From the NCBI GenBank assembly GCA_020161655.1, contig JAIUPC010000004.1:1-64000 (forward strand): a stretch of DNA of 64,000 nucleotides, read 5' to 3'. The stretch comes from Pseudomonadota bacterium (GTDB lineage Bacteria > Pseudomonadota > Alphaproteobacteria > Rhodobacterales > Rhodobacteraceae). Both the position numbers and the translations under genes were made by a program. Of the stretch, positions 35,121 to 43,935 are shown piece after piece; positions within the stretch are counted from its first letter, which is position 1, and the number at the start of each line of letters is the position of its first letter. Below the pieces are notes generated by a model that searched no databases, was not told the DNA's origin, and was given only the letters and a program-made list of their open reading frames with translations.

Positions 35121-36125
35121 CTAGCGAGACAGACCGAGCACGCGCAGCACCTCTTTCGGTGCGGGCTGGCGCCAGACTTTCTGGAAGCTCTCAACCACAT
35201 TGTCTCGCGTCACCCTAATGCCTGGTAGGGCAATCCATGCCGGTACCGGGCGAGCGAGCAGGCTCAGGATCACGGTCTGGGCCGCTGCGATGCCCTGCAG
35301 ATAGGGCTGCTGTGCGGCGATGCAGCATATGTATCCTTCCCGGGCGATGTCGATGGCCGCCGCCTCGCCAAGGTCGACAGTCGCCATGGGGAGGGCCCGG
35401 CCAAGCTGGCTCAGCCTCTCCGACACAGCCATCGCCGGGGTGTCCCAGACGACAAACAGCCCCGCCATGGCCGGGTGTTGGCCCACCAGCTTCTCGGCCA
35501 GGTTTGCAGCTTCGCTCATCCGGTCAAAGCGCTCAACATGGACGCGGATATCAGGCCGGTGGGCCTGTAGCCACTTGGTAAAGGCGATTTCGCGTTCGTT
35601 CGTCGCAAAGAAATCGGCGGCAAAGCCCAGCACGCCCACTTCGGCGCCCTCGCGCAGATCCCGGGAAAGGCCTGCCGCCGCGATCTTGCCGAGCCCAAAG
35701 TTATCGGCCGAGACCAGCGCCGTGTAATGCTTGCCCGGCAAGAGGCCTGTCGGCACATTGTCGAGAAGCACTAGCCTGATACCAGCCGCCGACACCCGCG
35801 CGTGGGCGGCGGCAACCTCTTCATTGGCAACCGGCAGCGAGATGATGGCATCGGGCCGATGGGCGATCAGCCGGTCCAGTTCCGTCACCTGCCGTTCGGG
35901 TGAGAAGCCGCAATCGACCACGTCGATGACCGCCGTGCCGCAGTCGCCAAAGATGCCGACCATGCCGGCAAGCTGCTGCTTGGCCCAGTCGCTTTCCACC
36001 GTGTGCAGGACCACCGCCGCACGCCATGCTGCATCCTTCGCGGCGGTACGGTCATCGGGCAGAAGGGTTACGCGCTCCGGCGGGGCGGCGCGTTCGCCAT
36101 GGGGTCCAAGGCCAGAGATCGTCAT
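35121..36125 (-). CDS. Cytosolic (signal-less) paralogue of a periplasmic sugar-binding protein
   Basis: A 334-residue Peripla_BP_4-type protein without a signal peptide. It aligns well with the exported binding protein at 38605-39726: shared wording includes LVLLDNVPTG/LVFMDNVPTG, VSADNFG/VSADNYG and AADFFATNERE/AADFFVTKQR. The start is fixed by a four-base overlap (ATGA) with the ROK regulator stop. A cytoplasmic sugar-binding copy coupled to a regulator suggests an intracellular ligand sensor or co-regulator, not transport. No HTH is visible in it. A mis-annotated exported protein is unlikely because codons upstream belong to the ROK gene. Confidence 0.8.
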   Translation of the reverse strand: MTISGLGPHGERAAPPERVTLLPDDRTAAKDAAWRAAVVLHTVESDWAKQQLAGMVGIFGDCGTAVIDVVDCGFSPERQVTELDRLIAHRPDAIISLPVANEEVAAAHARVSAAGIRLVLLDNVPTGLLPGKHYTALVSADNFGLGKIAAAGLSRDLREGAEVGVLGFAADFFATNEREIAFTKWLQAHRPDIRVHVERFDRMSEAANLAEKLVGQHPAMAGLFVVWDTPAMAVSERLSQLGRALPMATVDLGEAAAIDIAREGYICCIAAQQPYLQGIAAAQTVILSLLARPVPAWIALPGIRVTRDNVVESFQKVWRQPAPKEVLRVLGLSR

Positions 36126-37504
36126 GCCGGGGGCTCCTCTCCGGGCCCGCTGGCCGGAGGCATGGGCGGAGCGGGGTCCGGCTCTGCGCCCCGGGCAAGT
36201 TGCGCACGGAAATCGGCAAAGGCGGGATGGGCCTGCGGGCGGCCCTGCATCACCCATTCTTTAAGGAAGGCCGGTGCGAAAAGCGCTTCGGACGCCACCC
36301 GCGCGGCGCCGACGAGACCAGCCGAACTGCCCATCTGCGACCGGATGATCCGCAGATCGCGCGTCACCAGGGGATGCGACGCGCCATAGACTGCCTCGCG
36401 CACCGCAGCGAGGAGGATGTCGTTGGTCTGCACGATAGACCCCGACAGCACGATCAGTTCGGGATTCAACGCATTGGCCAGTGTCGCCACGACCTGCCCG
36501 ATCAGATGCCCGGATGTGGCCAGAATGGCGACCGAGGCCGGGTCCCCCAACTGCGCGGCCTGCAACACCTCGATCGCGGTGATCTCGCCGCTTCTGCGCA
36601 GGATATCGGCCAGCACTTCGCTGCGGCCATCGTTCGCGGCGCCCAGCCCTTCGCGCTGGATCATGTCCGACCCGGCCATGCTGTCCAGCGATCCGGTCTG
36701 CCCGCCCGAGGTGACGGGCAGCGAGCCGATCAACCCTGCCGCGCCCTGTGCGCCGCGAAAGAGCTGCCCCTCGCAAACGATCCCGGCCCCGATGCGGCGT
36801 CCAACCTTGATGAAGAGCATCGTGCGCTGCCCCAGCCCGGCCCCGGCATGCAGTTCGCCCATTGTCATGGTTTCCACGCTGGACCTGATCCAGACGGGAA
36901 CGCCAAAACCGCGGGTGAGAGTCTCCACAAGAGGATAGCCTTCCCAGGTTGGCATGAACTGGGGCGTTGCGGTCAGAAAGGCGCCGTCGTTGCCGCTTTG
37001 CACTGCGCCAGGCACCGAAAGCGATAACCCCCATACCCCGTCCTGCGCCGGGTGGCGTTCCAGCGACCAGCGAAAGAGCGCGGATAGGCGGTCTGTCAGC
37101 TGCGCAGGCGGCACGGTCAGGTCGGCCGCCTCGTGGTGTTCGGTGAGCAGGTTGCCCGACAGATCGGCGACGCCCACGCCGATGGCAGTCTGGTCAAGTG
37201 TGGCCACGAGGATCGCCGCCCGGCGTGCGGCAAAACGCACGAGGCGCGGCGCCCGCCCGCCCGTGGTGGCGCCGAGCTCGCTTTCATCCACAAGGCCGAG
37301 TTCGCCCAGCATCGTGAGCCGGTCGGCGACCACCGCGCGACCGAGATCGCTTTGGCGTTCGAGTTCCTGCCGCGTGGTCGCCGCCTCGCTCCGCACCAGG
37401 TTCAGCAATTCCACAAGCGATGGTGCGGCCGTCTCCACCGTCCGGGGCCGCCCCTTACCCCGAGGGCGCAGTGATTCGGCTTTGGCAAGGGCTGAAGGCG
37501 GCAA
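36122..37504 (-). CDS. ROK-family transcriptional regulator
   Basis: A 460-residue ROK regulator. Residues ~25-90 form a winged HTH (TRQELERQSDLGRAVVADRL), followed by the ROK sugar-kinase-like domain (GLSLSVPGAVQSG, FIKVGRRIGAGIVCEGQLFRGAQGAAG). The usual ROK zinc signature CxCGxxGC is absent; the equivalent region reads DSMAGSDMI. A proline-rich ~35-residue C-terminal tail is unusual. The gene is divergent from the isomerase/transport operon and coupled to the cytosolic binding-protein paralogue, so it likely controls the operon. TTG or GTG start choice upstream remains uncertain. Confidence 0.87.
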   Translation of the reverse strand: MPPSALAKAESLRPRGKGRPRTVETAAPSLVELLNLVRSEAATTRQELERQSDLGRAVVADRLTMLGELGLVDESELGATTGGRAPRLVRFAARRAAILVATLDQTAIGVGVADLSGNLLTEHHEAADLTVPPAQLTDRLSALFRWSLERHPAQDGVWGLSLSVPGAVQSGNDGAFLTATPQFMPTWEGYPLVETLTRGFGVPVWIRSSVETMTMGELHAGAGLGQRTMLFIKVGRRIGAGIVCEGQLFRGAQGAAGLIGSLPVTSGGQTGSLDSMAGSDMIQREGLGAANDGRSEVLADILRRSGEITAIEVLQAAQLGDPASVAILATSGHLIGQVVATLANALNPELIVLSGSIVQTNDILLAAVREAVYGASHPLVTRDLRIIRSQMGSSAGLVGAARVASEALFAPAFLKEWVMQGRPQAHPAFADFRAQLARGAEPDPAPPMPPASGPGEEPPA

Positions 37505-37567
37505 TGCAACGTCCCTAGTGGCGATGTTTCAGGGATATGGGCCGCCTTTATGTTGTTCAAGAAAAAA

Positions 37568-37590
37568 CTTTTGCTGAAAAAAAGCAGAAG
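37568..37590. promoter_or_regulatory. Inverted repeat in the ROK/isomerase divergent region
   Basis: CTTTTGCT (37568-37575) and AGCAGAAG (37583-37590) form a 7-of-8 inverted repeat in an AT-rich stretch, unlike the surrounding GC-rich DNA. It is the best operator candidate between the divergent ROK gene and the transport operon. By-eye evidence only. Confidence 0.35.
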
Positions 37591-37727
37591 AAGGCTGCAA
37601 TGTGCAGAAATAATATTGACCAAGCACGAAACGACGCCTAAGCAACTGGTGACGCGGCCGGAGGAGGCCGTCGGAAACGCGGGCCTTCGGAAAGCTGATG
37701 GGGCCGAGCCAAAGGGGGGAGACCACG

Positions 37728-38549
37728 ATGAAAGCCTGGAAGCTGGCCTATCACGCCAATTGCTGGGGTGGCCTCGGCGGGGATGCGGTGGGCGTCACCT
37801 CGATCACGCAACTGGCCTATCGCACCTTTGGCGACATGGACCGCGCCTGTGCCGACATCGCCGCTGCCGGCTATGCCGGGGTGGAGATGTTCGACGGCAA
37901 CCTCCTGGACCGCAGCGCCGCCGAGCTCAGCAAGATGCTGGCCGACAACGGCCTCGAACTGGTCGCTACCTATGCCGGCGGGAACTTCATCTTCGATGAC
38001 ATCCTGCCCGAGGAACTGGCGCGCGTGACCCGTGCCGCCGACCGAGCGGCCGAACTCGGCGCGCCGCATCTGGTGGTGGGTGGCGGGGCCAAGCGCTTCG
38101 ACGGCACGCGCGAGCCGGATTATCACAAGCTTGGCGCGGCGCTTGACCGCGTGAAGGCGCTGGCCGAGGCGCGGGGTCTCAGGGCGCATTACCACCCGCA
38201 CCTGTCCACCATCGTCGAAGGCCCGGCTGAAGTGGCCAAGATCTTCGATCTGACCGCCATAGATTTCTGCCCCGACACGGCGCATCTCGCCGCCGCCGGG
38301 GGCGACCCGGCCCAGCTGATCCGCGACCACGCGGCCCGCATCACCTATGTCCACCTGAAGGGGTTCCAGCGCGACCCCTTCGCCTTCACCCCGATTGACA
38401 GGGGCGATGTGCCGACGGGACCGATCCTTCAGGCGATGATGGATGTGGGCTTTGCGGGCTGGGTCTGCACCGAACTTGATGCCTGGCCTGACCCCGCCGA
38501 GGGCGCGCGGCTGAGCATGACTTACCTGAACCGGGCACTCGCGGGCTGA
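37728..38549 (+). CDS. Sugar-phosphate isomerase/epimerase-type TIM-barrel protein
   Basis: A 273-residue xylose-isomerase-like barrel. YHPHLSTIVEGP, IDFCPDTAHLAAAG and YVHLKGFQRDPFAF give the usual His/Asp/Glu metal-site segments; the C-terminus ends VCTELDAWPDP. It is related to inosose dehydratase (IolE)-type and epimerase-type enzymes. ATG 37728 has a GGGGGGAGA ribosome site. It starts the transport operon, so it likely acts on the oxidised sugar or inositol product made by the Gfo/Idh enzymes. Confidence 0.85.
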   Translation: MKAWKLAYHANCWGGLGGDAVGVTSITQLAYRTFGDMDRACADIAAAGYAGVEMFDGNLLDRSAAELSKMLADNGLELVATYAGGNFIFDDILPEELARVTRAADRAAELGAPHLVVGGGAKRFDGTREPDYHKLGAALDRVKALAEARGLRAHYHPHLSTIVEGPAEVAKIFDLTAIDFCPDTAHLAAAGGDPAQLIRDHAARITYVHLKGFQRDPFAFTPIDRGDVPTGPILQAMMDVGFAGWVCTELDAWPDPAEGARLSMTYLNRALAG

Positions 38550-38604
38550 ACCGCCTGCCCACCAAACGGGGACATCCCCGCCACTTCTCTGGGAGGAAGA
38601 AGAC

Positions 38605-39726
38605 ATGTTGACCAGACGTAGCCTTTTGGGCTCTGCCACCGCGCTTGCGCTTGTGATGGGTGCTGCCGTGCCGGCCTTTGCCGATCCGGACGCGGCTCTT
38701 GCAAAACTGCAGGAAACCGTCCTGTCCAAAGGACCCAGCGGCGAGGATCCTTCGCCCGCGTCGGATGTCGTCCTCAGCGACGAGGAACTGGCGAAGATCA
38801 AGGAGATGGGCGCCACCGCCGCCATCGTGATGCACTACGGCGGCAATGACTGGAGCCGGGCACAGATCAACGGCCTGCAAACCCAGTTTGCCGCGATGGG
38901 CATCGAGGTGATCGCCGTCACCGATGCTGGCTTCAAGCCTGAAAAGCAGGTCAGCGATCTCGAAACCATCATGGCGCAGTCGCCCGACATCATCGTGTCG
39001 ATCCCGACCGACCCGACCGCCACCGCCAGTGCCTACCGCGCGGCTGCTGAGGCGGGGGCCAAGCTCGTGTTCATGGACAACGTGCCGACAGGTTTTGTTC
39101 CGGGAACCGACTATGTCTCGATCGTTTCGGCCGACAATTACGGCAACGGCGTCGCCGCCGCCCATCTGATGGCCAAGGCGCTTGGCCCCGATGGTGGCGA
39201 AATCGGGCTGGTGTTCCATGCCGCCGATTTCTTCGTGACCAAGCAGCGCTATGATGCCTTCAAGGCCACCATCGCCAGCGATTACCCCAACATCACCATC
39301 GTCGATGAACAGGGGATCGGCGGTCCGGACTTCTCGGGCGATGCGGAAAAGGCCGCGGGTGCGATGCTGACCTCCCACCCCGGCATCAAGGGCATCTGGG
39401 CTGTCTGGGACGTTCCGGCCGAAGGCGTCATGGCGGCAGCGCGGGCCAATGGCCGCGACGACATCATCATCACCACTGTGGACCTTGGCGAGAACGTCGC
39501 CATCAGCATGGCGCAGGGCGGTTTCGTCAAGGGTCTTGGTGCACAGCGCCCCTATGACGCCGGCGTGGTCGAGGCGAAGCTGGCCGGGTACGCCCTTCTG
39601 GGCAAGGACGCGCCCGATTTCGTGGCCCTGCCCGCGCTGCCCGTCAGCAAGGACAACCTCCTTGAGGCCTGGAAGCAGGTCTATTCGACCGAAGCCACCG
39701 ACAATGTGAAAGCTTCGATGCAGTAA
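38605..39726 (+). CDS. Periplasmic sugar-binding protein (RbsB/IbpA type)
   Basis: A 373-residue Peripla_BP_4 binding protein. The N-terminus MLTRRSLLGSATALALVMGA has an RR-containing signal peptide ending at AFA. The binding lobes show AAIVMHYGGNDWSRAQ, VSIPTDPTATASAYR and TVDLGENVAISM. It delivers a monosaccharide or polyol to the RbsA/RbsC-like partners encoded downstream. It is followed by a strong hairpin at 39732-39764. Confidence 0.93.
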   Translation: MLTRRSLLGSATALALVMGAAVPAFADPDAALAKLQETVLSKGPSGEDPSPASDVVLSDEELAKIKEMGATAAIVMHYGGNDWSRAQINGLQTQFAAMGIEVIAVTDAGFKPEKQVSDLETIMAQSPDIIVSIPTDPTATASAYRAAAEAGAKLVFMDNVPTGFVPGTDYVSIVSADNYGNGVAAAHLMAKALGPDGGEIGLVFHAADFFVTKQRYDAFKATIASDYPNITIVDEQGIGGPDFSGDAEKAAGAMLTSHPGIKGIWAVWDVPAEGVMAAARANGRDDIIITTVDLGENVAISMAQGGFVKGLGAQRPYDAGVVEAKLAGYALLGKDAPDFVALPALPVSKDNLLEAWKQVYSTEATDNVKASMQ

Positions 39727-39731
39727 GCAAA

Positions 39732-39764
39732 GGCGCGCGGGGGAACTCCCGTCCCCCGCGCGCC
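39732..39764. terminator. 12-bp GC hairpin after the binding-protein gene
   Basis: GGCGCGCGGGGG (39732-39743) pairs perfectly with CCCCCGCGCGCC (39753-39764) around a 9-base loop, 5 bases beyond the binding-protein stop. There is no T-run. The downstream oxidoreductase lies on the same strand, so this looks like a processing or attenuation hairpin setting a high binding-protein to permease ratio. Confidence 0.7.
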
Positions 39765-39855
39765 CATCGGGCCTTCATTGGTGGCGATTGCTCCCCGTCC
39801 GTGAAGGCCCGCCCCAATTTCCCATACCCGCCTCCCGCAACCCCGGAGACCGACA

Positions 39856-41022
39856 ATGACCAAAGTGATGAACGTCGCCATGATCGGCGGCGGGTTCATG
39901 GGCAAGGCGCATGCCATGGCCTATGCCTCGATGCCGATGTTCTTCTGGCCCGCACCGGCCATTCCGCACCGCAAGGTCGTCGTCGATGTTACCGACGGCG
40001 CCGCCGAGGAAGCCCGCCGCCGCTTCGGCTTTGACGAAGCCTCCAGCGACTGGCGCAGCGTCGTGGAGCGGCCCGATATCGACGTGGTCGATATCTGCAC
40101 CCCGAACAACGTCCATGCCGAAATCGCCATCGCGGCGGCCAAGGCCGGAAAACACATCATCTGCGAAAAGCCGCTGGCCCGCACGGTGGAAGAGGCCCGC
40201 GCGATGACCGAGGCCGCCAAGGCCGCCGGCATCATCCATATGGTGGCCTTCAACTACCGCCGCACGCCCGCCGTGGCGCTGGCCAAGAAGTACATCGACG
40301 AGGGCCGGATCGGCCGTATCCTGAACTTCCGCGGCACCTATCTCCAGGACTGGTCGGCGGATGAGAACGGCCCGCTCTCCTGGCGGTTCCAGAAGAAGAT
40401 CGCCGGGTCGGGCACGGTGGGCGATATCGGCACCCATGTCGTTGATCTGGCGCATTATCTCGTCGGTCCGATCGCCGAGGTGATCGCCATGACCAAGACC
40501 TATGTCACCACGAGGCCCATCCAGCAGGGCGGGGTCGACAAGCTGGGCGCATCCGAGAAATCCGCCGAAGCCGAACGCGCGCCGGTCGATGTGGATGACG
40601 AGGTTGTGTCGATGCTGTGCTTCGAGGGTGGCGCCATCGGCAGCCTTGAGGCCACCCGCAACGCCTGGGGTCGCAACAATTTCATCACGCTGGAGATTCA
40701 CGGCACGAAGGGCTCGATCGCGTTCAACTACGAACGCCGCGACGAGTTGCAGGTGATGTTCGCCGACGATCCCGCCGACGCGCGCGGCTTCCGCACCGTC
40801 TACACCGGCCCCGCGCATCCCTATGGCGGCGGTCTGTGGCCGATCCCGGGTCTCGGCATCGGCTATTCGGAGACGAAGATCGTCGAGTGCTTCGATCTCT
40901 TCAACGCGATTGCCACCGGCAAGCAGCCCAGCCCGAACTTCGAAGACGGTCTCTTGACCGAACTCGTCGCCGACGCGCTGCTGCGTTCCGGAGAAAGCGG
41001 CAAGTGGGAGCGGGTGGAATGA
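39856..41022 (+). CDS. Gfo/Idh/MocA-family oxidoreductase 1
   Basis: A 388-residue NAD(P)-dependent oxidoreductase. The nucleotide-binding loop is VAMIGGGFMGKAHA, the EKP motif is IICEKPLARTVEE and a GDIGTHVVDLAHYL segment carries the catalytic Asp/His. This family oxidises sugars, inositols or glycosides, often at C3. Its TGA overlaps the ABC ATPase start (ATGA), so it is part of the transport operon. Confidence 0.92.
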   Translation: MTKVMNVAMIGGGFMGKAHAMAYASMPMFFWPAPAIPHRKVVVDVTDGAAEEARRRFGFDEASSDWRSVVERPDIDVVDICTPNNVHAEIAIAAAKAGKHIICEKPLARTVEEARAMTEAAKAAGIIHMVAFNYRRTPAVALAKKYIDEGRIGRILNFRGTYLQDWSADENGPLSWRFQKKIAGSGTVGDIGTHVVDLAHYLVGPIAEVIAMTKTYVTTRPIQQGGVDKLGASEKSAEAERAPVDVDDEVVSMLCFEGGAIGSLEATRNAWGRNNFITLEIHGTKGSIAFNYERRDELQVMFADDPADARGFRTVYTGPAHPYGGGLWPIPGLGIGYSETKIVECFDLFNAIATGKQPSPNFEDGLLTELVADALLRSGESGKWERVE

Positions 41023-42602
41023 CCAGCCCCGCCCCTGTCGCCGTGCGGATGACGGGGATCTCCAAATCCTTTGGCGGTATCCGCGCGCTGGACGCCGTGG
41101 ATTTCGAAGTTCACGCCGGCGAGGTCCATGCGCTTCTCGGTGGCAACGGGGCGGGGAAATCCACCATACTCAAGGTGCTCAACGGCGTGCATGTGCCGGA
41201 TGAGGGCGAAATCGTCGTGGGTGGCTCAAGACTTGCCGCCCACACGCCCGAAGCCGCGCGGGCTGCCGGGATCGCCATGAACTTTCAGGAAATGTCGCTG
41301 ATCCCGACCCTGACCGTGGCGCAGAACATCTTCCTGACGCGTGAGGCGCGCGATGCGCGCGGCATGATTGACGACGCGGATTCCCTTCGCCGTGCGCAGG
41401 CAATCTTTGACATGCTGAAGGTGCAGGTCGATCCGGCCGCGTTGGTGGGCGATCTGGGTGCCGGGCAAAAGCAACTGACTGAAATCGCCAAGGCCATCAG
41501 CCAGGATGCGCGGGTGCTGATCCTCGATGAGCCGTCGACCGCGCTTGCGGTGTCCGATGTCGAGCGGCTGTTCGTCTTCCTGCGCAAGCTGAAGTCCGAA
41601 GGCGTGGCAATCATCTACGTCAGCCACCGCATGGACGAAATTGCCCGCATCGCCGACCGCGCCACCATCCTGCGCGACGGCAAGCACGTCATCACCGCAC
41701 CGTTGTCAGACCTGCCCATCGACACCATGATCGAACATATCGTCGGCAAGCGGTCCAAGGGTCTGGCCGATGTGGTGCGGGGCGATGTTTTCAGGGGCGA
41801 GGTTCTTCTGGAACTGTCCGGCGTGACCGGCCCGCACAAGCCCGACGATGTGAGCCTGTCGCTTCACCGGGGCGAGGTTCTGGGTCTGGCGGGCCTCCTC
41901 GGCTCGGGCCGATCGGCGCTGGCGCGCGTGATCGCAGGGATCGAACCTGCTGTTGCGGGCGAAATCCGGATCAAGGGACATAAGGTTGCAATCCGCCGTC
42001 CCGCCGATGCGATTGCCAACGGTATCGCACTGGTGCCGGAGGCAAGGGCCACCCAAGGCATCATTCCGGCCCATAACGTCGCCGACAACATGGTGATGTC
42101 GGTGCTCGGCCGCATCGCGCCGCGCGGTATGGTCGATCGCCCCCGCGTCCGGGAGATTGCGGACGACATGATCGCACGCCTGTCGATCAAGACAGCCAGC
42201 CGCGACCACGCAGTTTCCACGCTTTCGGGCGGCAATCAGCAGAAAGTGGTGATCGGCAAATGGCTGGCCACCGAGCCCGAAATCCTGATCCTCGATGAAC
42301 CCACGGCGGGCATCGACATCGGCTCCAAGTCCGAGATCATCCGTCTGGTCCGCGATCTGGCGCAGGCGGGGAAGGGCGTGATCGTCATTTCCTCGGAACT
42401 GTCGGAACTGCTGACGGCCTGCGACCGCATTCTCGTGATGGCCGATGGCCGCGCGCATCAGATGCTGGACCGTGCCGATCTGGACGATCCGGCCGAGAGC
42501 GACCCCGAACATGCCCTGCAAGTCGCCGAGCGCCGCCTGCAGGTCGAAATCCAGAAAGCCCTAAGCGCGGACACCCGCATCAAGGAGGCCAGCCATGGCT
42601 AA
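41019..42602 (+). CDS. RbsA-type ABC ATP-binding protein (two ATPase domains)
   Basis: A 527-residue ATPase with two nucleotide-binding domains, usual for ribose/xylose/inositol importers. Domain 1: Walker A GGNGAGKSTILK and Walker B VLILDEPSTALA. Domain 2: degenerate Walker A LGSGRSALAR, signature LSGGNQQKVVIGKWL and Walker B ILILDEPTAGIDIG. The degenerate second P-loop is normal for the class. ATG 41019 overlaps the oxidoreductase stop; the longer frame before it is a shadow. Confidence 0.94.
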   Translation: MTSPAPVAVRMTGISKSFGGIRALDAVDFEVHAGEVHALLGGNGAGKSTILKVLNGVHVPDEGEIVVGGSRLAAHTPEAARAAGIAMNFQEMSLIPTLTVAQNIFLTREARDARGMIDDADSLRRAQAIFDMLKVQVDPAALVGDLGAGQKQLTEIAKAISQDARVLILDEPSTALAVSDVERLFVFLRKLKSEGVAIIYVSHRMDEIARIADRATILRDGKHVITAPLSDLPIDTMIEHIVGKRSKGLADVVRGDVFRGEVLLELSGVTGPHKPDDVSLSLHRGEVLGLAGLLGSGRSALARVIAGIEPAVAGEIRIKGHKVAIRRPADAIANGIALVPEARATQGIIPAHNVADNMVMSVLGRIAPRGMVDRPRVREIADDMIARLSIKTASRDHAVSTLSGGNQQKVVIGKWLATEPEILILDEPTAGIDIGSKSEIIRLVRDLAQAGKGVIVISSELSELLTACDRILVMADGRAHQMLDRADLDDPAESDPEHALQVAERRLQVEIQKALSADTRIKEASHG

Positions 42603-43551
42603 GGCAGCAACCGCACCCGCCGGGGCATTCTTCGCCAACTGGCGGCAGAACATCATCTATATCGGCTTCGTGGTCATCTTCCTCGTCTTCGCGCTGACGC
42701 TGAACGACAAGGGCTTCCTGAACCCGAACAACCTGCTCAACATCGTGCGCCAGACTGCGATGATCGCGGTGATGGCGGTGGCCATGACCTTCGTCTTGTC
42801 GGCGGGCGAGATCGACCTGTCGGTTGGCGCGGTGGCGGGCCTTGCCACGGTGACAGTTGCGATGGCGATTGCCGTCGCCGGGCCGGTCGGGGGCATTCTT
42901 GCAGGCATCGCCACGGGGCTTGCCGTCGGCATGTTCAACGGCTGGCTCACCACGAAGATCGGCATTCCTTCCTTCCTGACGACGCTTGCCATGATGGGTA
43001 TCGCCAAGGGCGTGGCGATGTGGATTTCCGACACTGCCGCTGTCCCGATCCTGTCGCCCGGCTATTCCTGGGTCTTCGGCGGCGGATCGGTCGGCCCGAT
43101 CCCGGTGCTCATGTTCTGGATGGCCATCATTGCGGGCGTTGGCCATGTCGCGCTCCGCCGATCCGGCTTTGGCCGCAGGGTACTGGCGACCGGAGGCGGA
43201 GAGACAGCGGCGCGGTATTCCGGCATCGATACGGCCTCGATCAAGTTCCGGGTGCTGGTCCTGTCCTCCTGCGCGGCCGCTTTGGCCGGGATGCTCTATG
43301 CTGGTCGCCTGCAATCGGGGCGCTTCCAGCTGGGCGAAGGGGACGAGCTTTCGGTGATTGCCGCGGCGGTTCTGGGCGGCACCAGCCTCTTCGGCGGCAA
43401 GGGCACGGTCATCGGCACCATCGTCGGCGCGCTGATGATCGGACTCATCAACAACGGCCTGATCCTGATGGGGCTGGAGTTCAGCCAGCAACTTATCGCG
43501 CGGGGCGGGATCATCATCCTCGCCGTGGCGCTCAGCCAGAAGAGAGGTTGA
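42595..43551 (+). CDS. RbsC-type ABC permease
   Basis: A 318-residue integral permease with around nine to ten spans. It has VRQTAMIAVMAVAMTFVLSAGEIDLSVG in its first third (core SAGEIDLSVGAV), and LGGTSLFGGKGTVIGT late, both typical. Its start overlaps the ATPase gene end by 8 bases. It forms a homodimeric channel with RbsA-type ATPase. Confidence 0.94.
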   Translation: MAKAATAPAGAFFANWRQNIIYIGFVVIFLVFALTLNDKGFLNPNNLLNIVRQTAMIAVMAVAMTFVLSAGEIDLSVGAVAGLATVTVAMAIAVAGPVGGILAGIATGLAVGMFNGWLTTKIGIPSFLTTLAMMGIAKGVAMWISDTAAVPILSPGYSWVFGGGSVGPIPVLMFWMAIIAGVGHVALRRSGFGRRVLATGGGETAARYSGIDTASIKFRVLVLSSCAAALAGMLYAGRLQSGRFQLGEGDELSVIAAAVLGGTSLFGGKGTVIGTIVGALMIGLINNGLILMGLEFSQQLIARGGIIILAVALSQKRG

Positions 43552-43553
43552 GC

Positions 43554-43853
43554 ATGTACACGATCATCGGAACCGTCACTGCACGCCCGGAGACGCGGGA
43601 AGAGCTGGCGGCCCTGCTGCATGCGCTGGTTGCGCCGACGCGGGCCGAGGCAGGTTGCATCAACTACGACTTCCATGTCGATGCCGCCGACCCCTGTGTC
43701 TTCGTCTTCTACGAGAACTGGACCGACCGCGCCGCGCTGGACGCGCATCTGGCGATGCCGCATCTGCAACCCCTTTTTTCGCAGCTCGACCGCCTGCTGG
43801 CCTGTCCGGTGGAGATCCGCCCGCTGACCATGCTGTCGGAAAGGGCCGCGTGA
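43554..43853 (+). CDS. Antibiotic-biosynthesis-monooxygenase-domain (ABM) small protein
   Basis: A 99-residue ABM/YgiN-like ferredoxin-fold protein. EAGCINYDFHVD, FVFYENWTDRAALDAHLAMPH and the C-terminal beta strand are characteristic. Such proteins are quinol or heme-type monooxygenases or simple sensors; in sugar-acid operons the function is often unclear. It lies 2 bases after the permease gene and so is co-transcribed. Confidence 0.87.
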   Translation: MYTIIGTVTARPETREELAALLHALVAPTRAEAGCINYDFHVDAADPCVFVFYENWTDRAALDAHLAMPHLQPLFSQLDRLLACPVEIRPLTMLSERAA

Positions 43854-43935
43854 TGGCAGGCGCTATCCAGGGGCCGGGGATATGCCGCGCGCGGTCTGGT
43901 CAAGCGCGGCCCGATCATATGCTGGGAATTTCGGA

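Noticed and set aside
34500-35230. Small plus-strand ORFs in the gene-poor stretch
   Set aside because: No domain, no ribosome site, and several overlap each other or the flanking genes.
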